Shown one piece after another: positions 16,725-23,330 of a DNA stretch of 33,656 nt. The notes beneath the pieces were generated by a model. It was not told the DNA's origin. It searched no databases and saw only the letters and a list, made by a program, of their open reading frames with translations. A program made the translations under genes and the position numbers. The stretch lies in NCBI GenBank assembly GCA_964452285.1, contig CAYVKW010000007.1:1-33656 (forward strand), in the 5' to 3' direction. This DNA comes from JAUNST01 sp964452285. Its GTDB lineage: Bacteria; Patescibacteriota; Microgenomatia; UBA1400; PJMF01. Positions within the stretch are counted from its first letter, which is position 1. The number at the start of each line of letters is the position of its first letter.

Positions 16725-16786
16725 GCATAAAGTTGCGATTTGAAAATTGATAAAAAATTGCGAAAAGCAGAAAAGCGGGAAAATGA

Positions 16787-16792
16787 TATAAT
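16787..16792 (+). promoter_or_regulatory. Extended -10 box of yebC
   Basis: TGATATAAT; the predicted transcript starts near 16799. Its 45-nt leader carries a strong GGAGGA (16827-16832), 11 nt before ATG, a conventional arrangement. Confidence 0.55.
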
Positions 16793-16843
16793 ATGAGTGG
16801 AGGAAAGGAAAAATGAGAGTAAAAAAGGAGGAGAAAGGCGATT

Positions 16844-17407
16844 ATGTCTGGTCATAGCAAGTGGAATAATATCAAGAATAAAAAAGGGGCTGAAGATGCG
16901 AAGCGCGCTCAGGCTTTTACGGCTTTGGTGAAAAACATCCGTTTGGCGGCAAAAAGCGGTGGTGATCCTAATGCTAATCCAACTTTGAGAGCGTGGGTAG
17001 AAAAAGCGAAAGAAGCGAATATGCCCAAGGATAAAATTCAGAAAGCGATTGACATTGGTTCGGGCAAGCTGAATGCGGGACAAATGCAAGAAATTAATTA
17101 TGAATGTTTCGGCCCGGGTGGAGTGGGAATGATTGTAATGGCAGTGACAGACAATAATAATCGAACTAGTAGTGAATTGCGAGCGGTTTTAACCAGAGCT
17201 GGTGGAAGTTTGGGCGGTCCTGGCTGCACGAGTTATATGTTTGCTTTTGATAAAGAAAAGCAAGAATTTCAAGTGACCATGCCTTTGGCAGTGGAAAATG
17301 AAACGCGAGAGGCGATGTCAGAATTAATAGAAAAGATTTCTCAAATTGAAGGAGTGGAAGGAATCTATACGAGCATGGAGCCAGAGGTGGTGGACGAAGA
17401 AGGATAA
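16844..17407 (+). CDS. yebC: YebC/TACO1-family protein, apparently lacking domain III
   Basis: 187 aa; family members are usually about 240-250. YebC/TACO1 proteins bind DNA or ribosomes, and some ease translation of difficult proline stretches. The N-terminal helical domain is normal (SGHSKWNNIKNKKGAEDAKRA; PNANPTLRAWVEKAKEANMP region), as is the first part of domain II (NYECFGPGGVGMIVMAVTDN; RTSSELRAVLTRAGGSLG). After CTSYMF (about 131) the sequence passes within a few residues to PLAVENETREAMSELIEKI...EGVEGIYTSME, which aligns with the usual C-terminal strand and helix. The roughly 60 residues of domain III seem to be absent. The frame is intact and the start is fixed by GGAGGA, so this is a natural short form and not a frameshift. 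A terminator follows. Confidence 0.9.
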   Translation: MSGHSKWNNIKNKKGAEDAKRAQAFTALVKNIRLAAKSGGDPNANPTLRAWVEKAKEANMPKDKIQKAIDIGSGKLNAGQMQEINYECFGPGGVGMIVMAVTDNNNRTSSELRAVLTRAGGSLGGPGCTSYMFAFDKEKQEFQVTMPLAVENETREAMSELIEKISQIEGVEGIYTSMEPEVVDEEG

Positions 17408-17450
17408 CGGCGAGCATTTTTTGGGGAGAGAAGGCAAGACTAGCAATAAG

Positions 17451-17480
17451 AAACCTAGAGGAGAGGCGGGTAGGTTTTTT
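17451..17480. terminator. Bidirectional intrinsic terminator after yebC
   Basis: Stem AAACCTA (17451-17457) with TAGGTTT (17471-17477), 13-nt loop, and a T tract to 17480 on the plus strand. On the minus strand it also follows the stop of the converging membrane protein. Confidence 0.75.
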
Positions 17481-17511
17481 GCGACGAAGGTGGAAAACTT
17501 TGCTTTTTTGG

Positions 17512-18279
17512 TTATTTTCCTGGGAAGAAGAGAATGAACATCAAGATGATGAAAATAGTTAAAAGGATATATTCAGTGATGGCACGGCGAAAAAGTTTTT
17601 CACGCAAATAACTCTGGATAATGCCAAGCATAAGATAAAAAATGGACATGACTAAAAGCGCTAAATGCCAAATTTTGATGGGTAAAAACGACAAGATGAG
17701 GGTAAATTCGGCAATAATTAGGGAGCCAAAAAAACTTAAATTAAGCAGAGTTGGTTTAATGACATTTTCTAGATTGACTGCCCAGGCAATAGTAAGAATA
17801 AGCGGGAAGTGAAGACAAAAAATAGCCAAAGCGTTCCAATAAAAAGCCAGATTGAAGGAAAAAATAATTTGCGTGCCTAAGAGAGAAATAATAATGGCAA
17901 AAAAAAGAGCGATTGCTTGGGCAGCGTTGGCAAGCTGAATAGTGCGGTTTTTAGCGACGGAAAAAATGTTGCCAGTAAGAAAAAGAGAGTAGGCGCCAAG
18001 AACAAAGAGCCCAAGGATGACAATCATACTCCAAAAAGTGGTGGGTAAAAGGAAATAAAAAGCTCCCAGGGTGAGAGAGTAGAGAGCTGGTAAGGGGAGA
18101 ATGACGAGCCATTCGATGGGTTGAAGGTCTTCTTTAAGGGCGAACGCGGAAACAAAATAAGTAATGAAGCCAAAGGCAATGATGGAAAGATAGCGCCATT
18201 CAAGAGGCGTAAGCTGGATCAGCCAGAGTAAAACTCCTAAAAGAATGGCTAAAAAAACAAATTTTTCTCTTCTACGCAT
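17512..18279 (-). CDS. Multi-pass membrane protein, conserved unknown
   Basis: 255 aa with seven to eight hydrophobic helices from residue 8 to the end, short loops and a basic start (MRRREK). Polar motifs are few: ALKEDLQPIEW at about 47-57, an NAAQA segment near 115, and SYLREKLFRRAITEY near 222-236. No transporter or enzyme family is recognised. I recall similar proteins beside yebC-type genes in Microgenomates, but this is memory and not a search. It is transcribed toward yebC and ends at the shared bidirectional terminator. Its promoter, a minus-strand TGTTATAAT, lies 35 nt upstream inside a small inverted repeat. Confidence 0.7.
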   Translation of the reverse strand: MRRREKFVFLAILLGVLLWLIQLTPLEWRYLSIIAFGFITYFVSAFALKEDLQPIEWLVILPLPALYSLTLGAFYFLLPTTFWSMIVILGLFVLGAYSLFLTGNIFSVAKNRTIQLANAAQAIALFFAIIISLLGTQIIFSFNLAFYWNALAIFCLHFPLILTIAWAVNLENVIKPTLLNLSFFGSLIIAEFTLILSFLPIKIWHLALLVMSIFYLMLGIIQSYLREKLFRRAITEYILLTIFIILMFILFFPGK

Positions 18280-18310
18280 AAAAATGTCTCAGCAAATATA
18301 GCTTTGATTT

Positions 18311-18331
18311 CTCAATTATAACATAATTGAG
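18311..18331 (-). promoter_or_regulatory. Promoter inside an 8-bp inverted repeat
   Basis: CTCAATTA (18311-18318) and TAATTGAG (18324-18331) are perfect inverted arms. The minus-strand extended -10 TGTTATAAT (hexamer complement of 18315-18320) overlaps the left arm. The symmetry may be an operator for the membrane-protein gene. Confidence 0.45.
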
Positions 18332-19387
18332 AGGTAGATAGAGGGTGTGATAAAGGGACCTGATAATGAATACAACAATGAGCACAACGCTGAATAGGAT
18401 AGTAGACAAGTGAGGTAATGGGGAAGGGGGAAAGAAAAAATAGAGACAAAGATCGTGAAAAATAGCATTGGAATAATGCGTGAATAATGAGACGGTGGCG
18501 AGGTTTTAACGCAAAAGACGCAATAATAGCGGTAATCATGCATTAATAATTAAAAACGAGAGAAAATTGGTGTTTTTAATCTGGATAATTGAATAATGCG
18601 TTAATATATTGATTATTATAATGTCCTTTGCAAGGAAATCAAAGAAGGAAAAGTATTTTTGTCTACAGAAAATAAATACTGGCAATGAAAGGTGATAATT
18701 TTTTGGCAAAAAATGGGAGAAATAAAAAACAAAAACGGATAAAAGAGATAAAGAATGTGAAGGGAATGCTCCAGGCTAGAAAATGTTTTTAGCAGAAAAT
18801 TGGTGCGACTGATAATAAGAATCTGTGTAGAAAAAACTTGATGAATAGTTGTAATTTTTAATTTTGAGTTTTTGACAATTTTGATATGATTTTTATGAGA
18901 AAATATAGGAACAGTAGACATTATATCATAATTATTTGAGAGTAGGGGAAGGAAAAAATTAAAAACGACCAGGAGAGGATAATAAAAATTAATTCCCGCA
19001 AGGGACGACAATGTGAATCAGAGGAGAAGAAAATGAAGACTGGTAGATAAGACAAACTAATTTTGATTGCAAAAATGATGATAGTGCCGAGTTTCAAGCG
19101 TATGAAGAGAAGGGGAGTGGGACACAATTATTGGGTTGAGACTCGAGAAATGGACTAAATAGACGATTGTTTTTTTGGTGAGAAATGGAGCTGATGCTTT
19201 TACTGATTTATCTTGGTTTGGAAAAATAATTTTGGCAATGCGATGAGTAGATTTTGCTTGATAATTAGGGTAAAAATTATTTTTCCATAATAATCTGCGG
19301 GAAAAGTGACGCAAGAGTAAGACAGAGTGGAGGAGTGAGGCTTTTTTGAGTCTGACTTGAGTAAAATATCCTATAATATTAGGAGGC

Positions 19388-19402
19388 TGATATAGTTTGA
19401 TA
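19388..19402 (+). repeat. 15-bp direct repeat, copy 1
   Basis: TGATATAGTTTGATA, identical to copies at 19432 and 19671. It is preceded by a small palindrome CCTATAATATTAGG. Confidence 0.75.
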
Positions 19403-19431
19403 GCTTTGTGTGGCAGCGTGTGGTAGGAAAA

Positions 19432-19446
19432 TGATATAGTTTGATA
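19432..19446 (+). repeat. 15-bp direct repeat, copy 2
   Basis: TGATATAGTTTGATA, 44 bp after copy 1. It is followed by TACTTACAAAC, so GTTTG and CAAAC form an inverted pair around the centre. Confidence 0.75.
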
Positions 19447-19670
19447 TACTTACAAACAAAATTTGGGAGCCAAAGAACTGGTGGAAAACTTTTTTGAGTA
19501 AAGAGAGGTAAATTGAAAGATATAGAAAATGGAAAATGACGTGATGATAAATGGGCGGCAAAGAAGTATTCTGTAACCGGTTTTAAGGTGGAAAAGCGGT
19601 TTTGTAAAAAAGGTGAAAAGGTCCTTCTCCTCTTGAAGGAAACTGGGATAAGAAAAAATTGAAACATCAA

Positions 19671-19685
19671 TGATATAGTTTGATA
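19671..19685 (+). repeat. 15-bp direct repeat, copy 3
   Basis: TGATATAGTTTGATA, 239 bp after copy 2. This copy runs straight into the dif-like XerD half-site. Confidence 0.75.
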
Positions 19686-19705
19686 GAGTAAACATTATGT
19701 AAACT
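19677..19705 (+). other. Candidate dif-like Xer recombination site
   Basis: Right arm TTATGTAAACT (19695-19705) equals the XerD-binding half of the Bacillus subtilis dif site. The left arm AGTTTGATAGA (19677-19687) is partly symmetric to it (AGTTT / AAACT), and the centre is GTAAACA. Arm length and spacing suit a Xer core site, but the left arm does not match the usual XerC consensus well. A complete Xer-type recombinase is encoded 1.3 kb downstream. Confidence 0.4.
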
Positions 19706-19994
19706 AAATATTATAGGGTCTTATTAATGACTAATATTTGATGCTTCCAGGCTAAAATATGGGCGTAGAAAACCCGAAACCATTTTTAAAGATAGTCAAA
19801 ATTTGAACTAGAAAGAAGAAATAGCTTCAGATGACAGCTCTGGAAAGAGTGAAAAGCTGATGATAAAAGTGGATTAGCAGTCGTAGAATGCGGGCGATGT
19901 CTGATTGGAAGTAATGGTGTCTAATTAAGGGGTTGCCCTTCAGGCTTAGGTCTTTGGCTATCGAAGAACGTTTTTTTAATGATAAATTATCTGT

Positions 19995-20078
19995 GTGAGA
20001 GAGGGCTAAATTGTTAAAGTAATGTGACGGTAGTATTTCTGGTTATCTCACTTTCCTCCTCTCTTACAAGAGGGCTAA
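19995..20078 (+). other. Two mutually exclusive hairpins with a repeated AGAGGGCTAA
   Basis: GTGAGAGAGG (19995-20004) can pair with CCTCTCTTAC (20058-20067) over 10 bp with one G-U. The same CCTCT can instead pair with AGAGG (20069-20073). AGAGGGCTAA occurs at 20000-20009 and again at 20069-20078. This looks like RNA that could switch folds; no known class is recognised. Confidence 0.35.
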
Positions 20079-20222
20079 TTTAAAGGTGTTTTGAGGCTTA
20101 AAGTGGGGAAAGGTTTATGTCGCACAATATAACTTTTGCGACTTTCTATCTTAAAAATTGGTTTTTTTCTATTTTTAATTAATGTTTTTAAGTGGTTTGT
20201 CAAAGGCTTTTTATAAATTTAG

Positions 20223-20279
20223 GCGGGCTTTGGCATGACGGCTTACCTCCTCTCTTGAAAGATGACTGCCAAAGCCCGC
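20223..20279. repeat. Perfect 13-bp GC-rich inverted repeat
   Basis: GCGGGCTTTGGCA (20223-20235) and TGCCAAAGCCCGC (20267-20279) with a 31-nt loop. It is far more GC-rich than its surroundings, and a T run lies 14 nt downstream. A smaller hairpin GTCGCA/TGCGAC lies at 20119-20142. Confidence 0.7.
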
Positions 20280-20293
20280 TCTGGACACGATGG

Positions 20294-20387
20294 TTTTTTG
20301 CCTGGTTTAGCCTGGAGAAATTGGGCAAAAAAACACCTCCGACTCCCCTATTTAGCCTCTTTTCCAGAGGTAGAAGTGTTTTTTTGC
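20294..20387 (+). terminator. Strong terminator-like stem with a competing upstream pairing
   Basis: GCAAAAAAACAC (20325-20336) pairs with GTGTTTTTTTGC (20376-20387) over 12 bp and encloses a CCTCT/AGAGG hairpin (20356-20370). The same A tract can pair instead with TTTTTTGCC (20294-20302). Two exclusive structures of this kind resemble an attenuator. The stem would terminate transcription in either direction. Confidence 0.5.
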
Positions 20388-20974
20388 TTGAAAAAAGTGG
20401 GAAAATTAATTTTTAAAAATATGAGAAAACTAAAAAACATGAGATGTAAAACTGCAAGACGATTAATTAAGCAACGCTGAAGAATGCCACTCGACCTGAG
20501 ATTTATCTGGAATGCTGATTAACGTGCTTTATCGGTTAACGCCTGCAAGAAAACTGAAGATGTGCACTTTAATTTTAAAAGTACTGGGAGTCTGTTTTTT
20601 TTGCTTGACTTCAGAAACAAGAGAGAAGAAGGAAAAGATGAGCGAGTAAATGGGTAAAAATAAAAATAGAAAGAATATTAATCGATAATTGAAAAAAGTG
20701 AAAGAATTTGAATGTCAAAAAAGCGGAATTCAAAAAATGGCGCAAGAATTGAGGAAACTAGAACTGGAAATCTTTACATGAATGATCAACTATTCCAATT
20801 TAAAATAAAAAGCCGATTTTGGGGCATTAGAATGCTTTACCAGACTAAATATAAGCTAGGAGCGGTAAATAAGCGGAGAAAATAAGCAAAATGCTGCCAT
20901 AATGTGATTGATATTGCAAGTGGTATTAAAATTAGCCATACAATTACAATGATGAGAGATGGGTATAAATGTGG

Positions 20975-20980
20975 TAGAAT
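20975..20980 (+). promoter_or_regulatory. Extended -10 box of the Xer recombinase gene, leaderless
   Basis: TGGTAGAAT ends exactly 6 nt before the ATG at 20987, so the start codon should be the first bases of the mRNA. Confidence 0.55.
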
Positions 20981-20986
20981 CGTTTT

Positions 20987-21925
20987 ATGGAAACGAGCAA
21001 AGTCAATGAAGTAATAGTGCTTTTTTTAGAGCATCTGGAAGTGGAAAAAAATGTGAGCCGACTGACAATCCGGAATTATCGTCAGTATTTGGCGAAGTTG
21101 AATGATTGGTTGGCGACTAAACAAGTATCGGATATCAAAGATTTAAATATGGAATTGGTGCGTAAGTATCGCTTGTATTTAGCGCGAGTACTATCTGATA
21201 AAGGCGAGCCGCTGTCAAAGAAGACGCAGGCTTATTATCTTATTGCCTTGAGAAGTATGCTTAAGTGGCTGACAAAAAATGAGGTAGCTGTTTTGCCTCC
21301 AGACAGGATTGACTTGCCAAAAGCAGAAGCAGTAGCAATGCGTTATACGGATACTCAACACATAGAAGTATTATTGTCTGCACCAGATATGACAACAAAA
21401 AGTGGTTTAAGAGACCGAGCAATTATGGAACTTTTGTTTTCTACCGGACTGAGAGTAAGTGAATTGGTGGGTTTAAATCGGGAACAAATTAATCTGGAGT
21501 CAGGTGAATTCGGTGTCATTGGTAAAGGTCGTCGGCCTCGAGTGGTGTTTATTTCTGACCGAGCTAAATTTTGGTTGCGGCAGTGGCTAACGAGTAGGGA
21601 AGACGAGTGGTCTCCCCTATTTATTCATTTTGCGGGTAAAAAAGAGAACAATCTGTATGATACTGGAGAAAAGATGCGTCTTACTGTACGGAGTGTCCAG
21701 AGAATTGTGGATAAATACGCTAAAAAATGTAATTTACCGGTGAAATTATCACCTCATGGTCTGAGGCATTCTTTTGCGACTGATCTTATCAGTAACGGAG
21801 CGAATATTCGTGACGTACAGGAGATGCTAGGGCATAAAAGTATTGTCACGACTCAAATTTATACGCATGTTACCAAACCTCAGCTACATCAGGCTTATGA
21901 AAAATTCCATTCTTTGGAAAAATAG
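20987..21925 (+). CDS. xerC: Tyrosine recombinase, XerC/XerD type
   Basis: 312 aa, the normal Xer length. It has an N-terminal SAM-like core-binding domain (about 5-100) and a catalytic domain (115-312). The full catalytic set is visible: Arg156 in STGLRVSEL, Lys180 in IGKGRRPR, His257 and Arg260 in PHGLRHSFAT, His283 in LGHKS, and the nucleophile Tyr292 in QIYTHV. XerC/D resolve chromosome dimers at dif. The same family also serves integrative elements, and a single Xer per genome is common in reduced bacteria. XerC versus XerD cannot be decided, so the symbol is provisional. It is a lone gene next to a 2.7-kb gene-free region with a dif-like site. The -10 box at 20975-20980 fixes the start. 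No clear terminator follows. Confidence 0.88.
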   Translation: METSKVNEVIVLFLEHLEVEKNVSRLTIRNYRQYLAKLNDWLATKQVSDIKDLNMELVRKYRLYLARVLSDKGEPLSKKTQAYYLIALRSMLKWLTKNEVAVLPPDRIDLPKAEAVAMRYTDTQHIEVLLSAPDMTTKSGLRDRAIMELLFSTGLRVSELVGLNREQINLESGEFGVIGKGRRPRVVFISDRAKFWLRQWLTSREDEWSPLFIHFAGKKENNLYDTGEKMRLTVRSVQRIVDKYAKKCNLPVKLSPHGLRHSFATDLISNGANIRDVQEMLGHKSIVTTQIYTHVTKPQLHQAYEKFHSLEK

Positions 21926-22086
21926 AGACTGTAATTTTCTATTAATTTAAGTAAAAGAAGATATCAAAAGAAAACAAAATAATTTAAAGGTGCCTTTATA
22001 GTAGTTTTAGCATATCAAACTCATCAGTGCTAAGAGGAAAAAATAAAATAAAATCTTGATTTATAGGCGTTTTTTAATTTTTGCTT

Positions 22087-22111
22087 CTCCTCTACTCTAT
22101 TTTTAGAGGAG
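22087..22111. terminator. Hairpin at the HAD gene stop
   Basis: CTCCTCTA (22087-22094) pairs with TAGAGGAG (22104-22111), loop 9 nt. It overlaps the HAD stop codon; no good T tract follows on either strand, so termination is uncertain. Confidence 0.35.
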
Positions 22112-22894
22112 AGCGGGTAAATTTTCTAGCCAAAGAGCTAGACCGTCTTGATCGGTGTCGGCGAGAGTGTTAAAAGAGAATTTTTTGATGGCAGCAACGG
22201 CGTTGCCCATAATAAAAGGATGGCCAACTGTTTCTAAAGCTTCGAGGTCATTCTCACTATCGCCAACCATAGCTATGTTTTCCAAAGGTACGTGATTGAG
22301 AACGGCCCAATTTTTAATAGCAGAGCCTTTATTGACGCCTTGAGCAGTGAGATCAATATAAACTTCATCATGATAACTATGCATAATTTTGTAGTGGACC
22401 TTGTTTTGGGCAAGGATGTCTAAAAAGCCAGGAGTCAAATGATGACAATTAAGTAAAGAGAGAGGTTGACTGTATTGTGGTTGAAAGGTGACGAGGGCAG
22501 GATCAATAGGATGATGACTAATAAAGTCGGCGACGGCTGCTTCTTGATTGATAAGGATATGAGTGTTGTTGGTAGTGAGGATGAGGACGTTTTCTTGGGC
22601 GGCGGCGGCAAAAAGCGTGCTGACAAGAGAAGCGGGCAAAAGATTTTGCCAGATAAGTTGATGGTTGCTGGTAGAAATTTGGGCGCCGCCGCTGATGATA
22701 TGTTGCCGTTCTGGCGGGAAAAGATCGAGGGGATTGAGAATATAATCGAGAAAAAGCCATTGACGACCGGTGCAAAGACCAATAATGTAACCTTTATTTT
22801 GAGCCTGAATTAAGGCTTGGCGGGTACGTGGGGTAATTTGTTTTTGACTATTAGTAATGGTCTTATCGACGTCGAGAAAAATGTGAGTGAGCAT
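22103..22894 (-). CDS. Cof-type HAD-superfamily phosphatase
   Basis: 263 aa. All four HAD motifs are present: DVDKTIT (8-14, nucleophile and acid Asp), CTGR (41-44), the Lys of GVNKGSAI (near 190), and GDSENDLEAL (near 218). A C2-type cap domain lies between motifs II and III. Cof-like enzymes dephosphorylate sugar phosphates, pyridoxal phosphate or nucleotides; the substrate is not predictable. The ATG lies 6 nt after the 3' end of tRNA-Ala on the same strand, and no separate promoter fits in between. The mRNA is therefore probably released from the tRNA precursor by tRNA 3' processing, leaving a leader of about 6 nt (CTTTTT) without a Shine-Dalgarno. Confidence 0.85.
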   Translation of the reverse strand: MLTHIFLDVDKTITNSQKQITPRTRQALIQAQNKGYIIGLCTGRQWLFLDYILNPLDLFPPERQHIISGGAQISTSNHQLIWQNLLPASLVSTLFAAAAQENVLILTTNNTHILINQEAAVADFISHHPIDPALVTFQPQYSQPLSLLNCHHLTPGFLDILAQNKVHYKIMHSYHDEVYIDLTAQGVNKGSAIKNWAVLNHVPLENIAMVGDSENDLEALETVGHPFIMGNAVAAIKKFSFNTLADTDQDGLALWLENLPALL

Positions 22895-22900
22895 AAAAAG

Positions 22901-22973
22901 TGGACCTTAGGGGGATCGAACCCCTTACCTCTTCTATGCCATAGAAGCGCTCTACCAAGTGAGCTAAAGGCCC
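22901..22973 (-). tRNA. tRNA-Ala (anticodon GGC)
   Basis: A full cloverleaf can be folded. Acceptor GGGCCTT/AAGGTCC (one G-T), D arm GCTC..GAGC with the TTGG loop core, anticodon stem CTTCT/AGAAG with loop ATGGCAT (anticodon GGC), 5-nt variable loop, T arm AGGGG/CCCCT with loop TTCGATC, and discriminator A. CCA is not encoded, so CCA-adding enzyme is needed. 73 nt. Confidence 0.95.
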
Positions 22974-23330
22974 AAAAATATCAAAGTGTAGTTATTATAA
23001 CATAAAAAATAAAATAAAAACAATGATAAGGTCAAGATCGAAAAAGAAAAAGCGAGAAGAAGAGAAATGATGGAGAAAATAGACTTTATAAGTGAAAGTC
23101 AAAAGTTATAAATATGACAAAAGGGGCGTTAAGACTTATTAATGGGGATGGTTTTTTGCAGTATAAAACTTATAGGAACTGTTATTAGCAGTAATGCGTC
23201 ATGTCTGCTAAGAAAAAAAGTGAAAATAAAATACTGATTTATCAATGCAATTTTAATAGTAACTCTGGACAACTTAAAGCAGACAAAAAATAAAGAGTGT
23301 GAAAGAAAATTTTCCTCTCCCCTACTCTAT
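22974..23330. other. Gene-free spacer between gyrA and tRNA-Ala
   Basis: About 357 bp, purine-rich on the plus strand, no ORF of note. It contains the tRNA promoter and an inverted repeat TGTCTGCT (23202-23209) / AGCAGACA (23278-23285) with a loop of about 68 nt. No intrinsic terminator with a T tract is seen after gyrA. I cannot identify an RNA gene here. Confidence 0.5.
22994..22999 (-). promoter_or_regulatory. Extended -10 box of tRNA-Ala
   Basis: Minus-strand TGTTATAAT, 20 nt before the mature 5' end, so transcription would start about 14 nt upstream of the tRNA. Confidence 0.6.

Larger units (their letters stand above)
18280..20986. other. Gene-free region of about 2.7 kb next to the Xer recombinase
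   Basis: I find no credible coding region on either strand: frames over 60 codons are low-complexity Phe/Ser/Leu/His-rich translations with TTG or poorly placed starts. The plus strand is strongly purine-rich to about 19700 and mixed afterwards. Contents: a promoter inverted repeat (18311-18331), a direct repeat GAATAATGCGT at 18471 and 18591 (120 bp apart), three copies of TGATATAGTTTGATA, a dif-like site (19677-19705), and several hairpins from 19995 to 20387. No rRNA, tRNA, tmRNA or RNase P RNA could be recognised. In genomes as compact as these, such a gap is unusual. Confidence 0.7.

Noticed and set aside
16709..17089. Longer frame of the TPR gene extending upstream
   Set aside because: It overlaps the yebC coding region and promoter antisense. 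The -10 box at 16719-16724 sets the start at 16708, and the extra residues are unlike the TPR part.
18616..19011. 131-aa minus-strand frame in the gene-free region
   Set aside because: TTG start, no ribosome site, composition dominated by Phe, Ile, Leu and Ser as expected from the complement of purine-rich DNA, and no family resemblance.
19388..19685. CRISPR array
   Set aside because: Only three 15-bp copies at unequal distances (44 and 239 bp) and no cas genes.
19371..19695. Overlapping minus-strand frames of 60-99 codons
   Set aside because: Three overlapping frames with similar low-complexity composition; they contain the 15-bp repeats and lack start signals.
20040..20062. GAGGAAAGT on the minus strand, as in RNase P RNA
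   Set aside because: The following bases do not give the conserved CCGGGC, and none of the other RNase P RNA core elements (ACAGAA, GGTAAG-type) follow at the right distance.
20192..20416. 74-aa plus-strand frame
   Set aside because: It is formed by the inverted repeat and terminator-like stem, has no Shine-Dalgarno and no coding-like composition.
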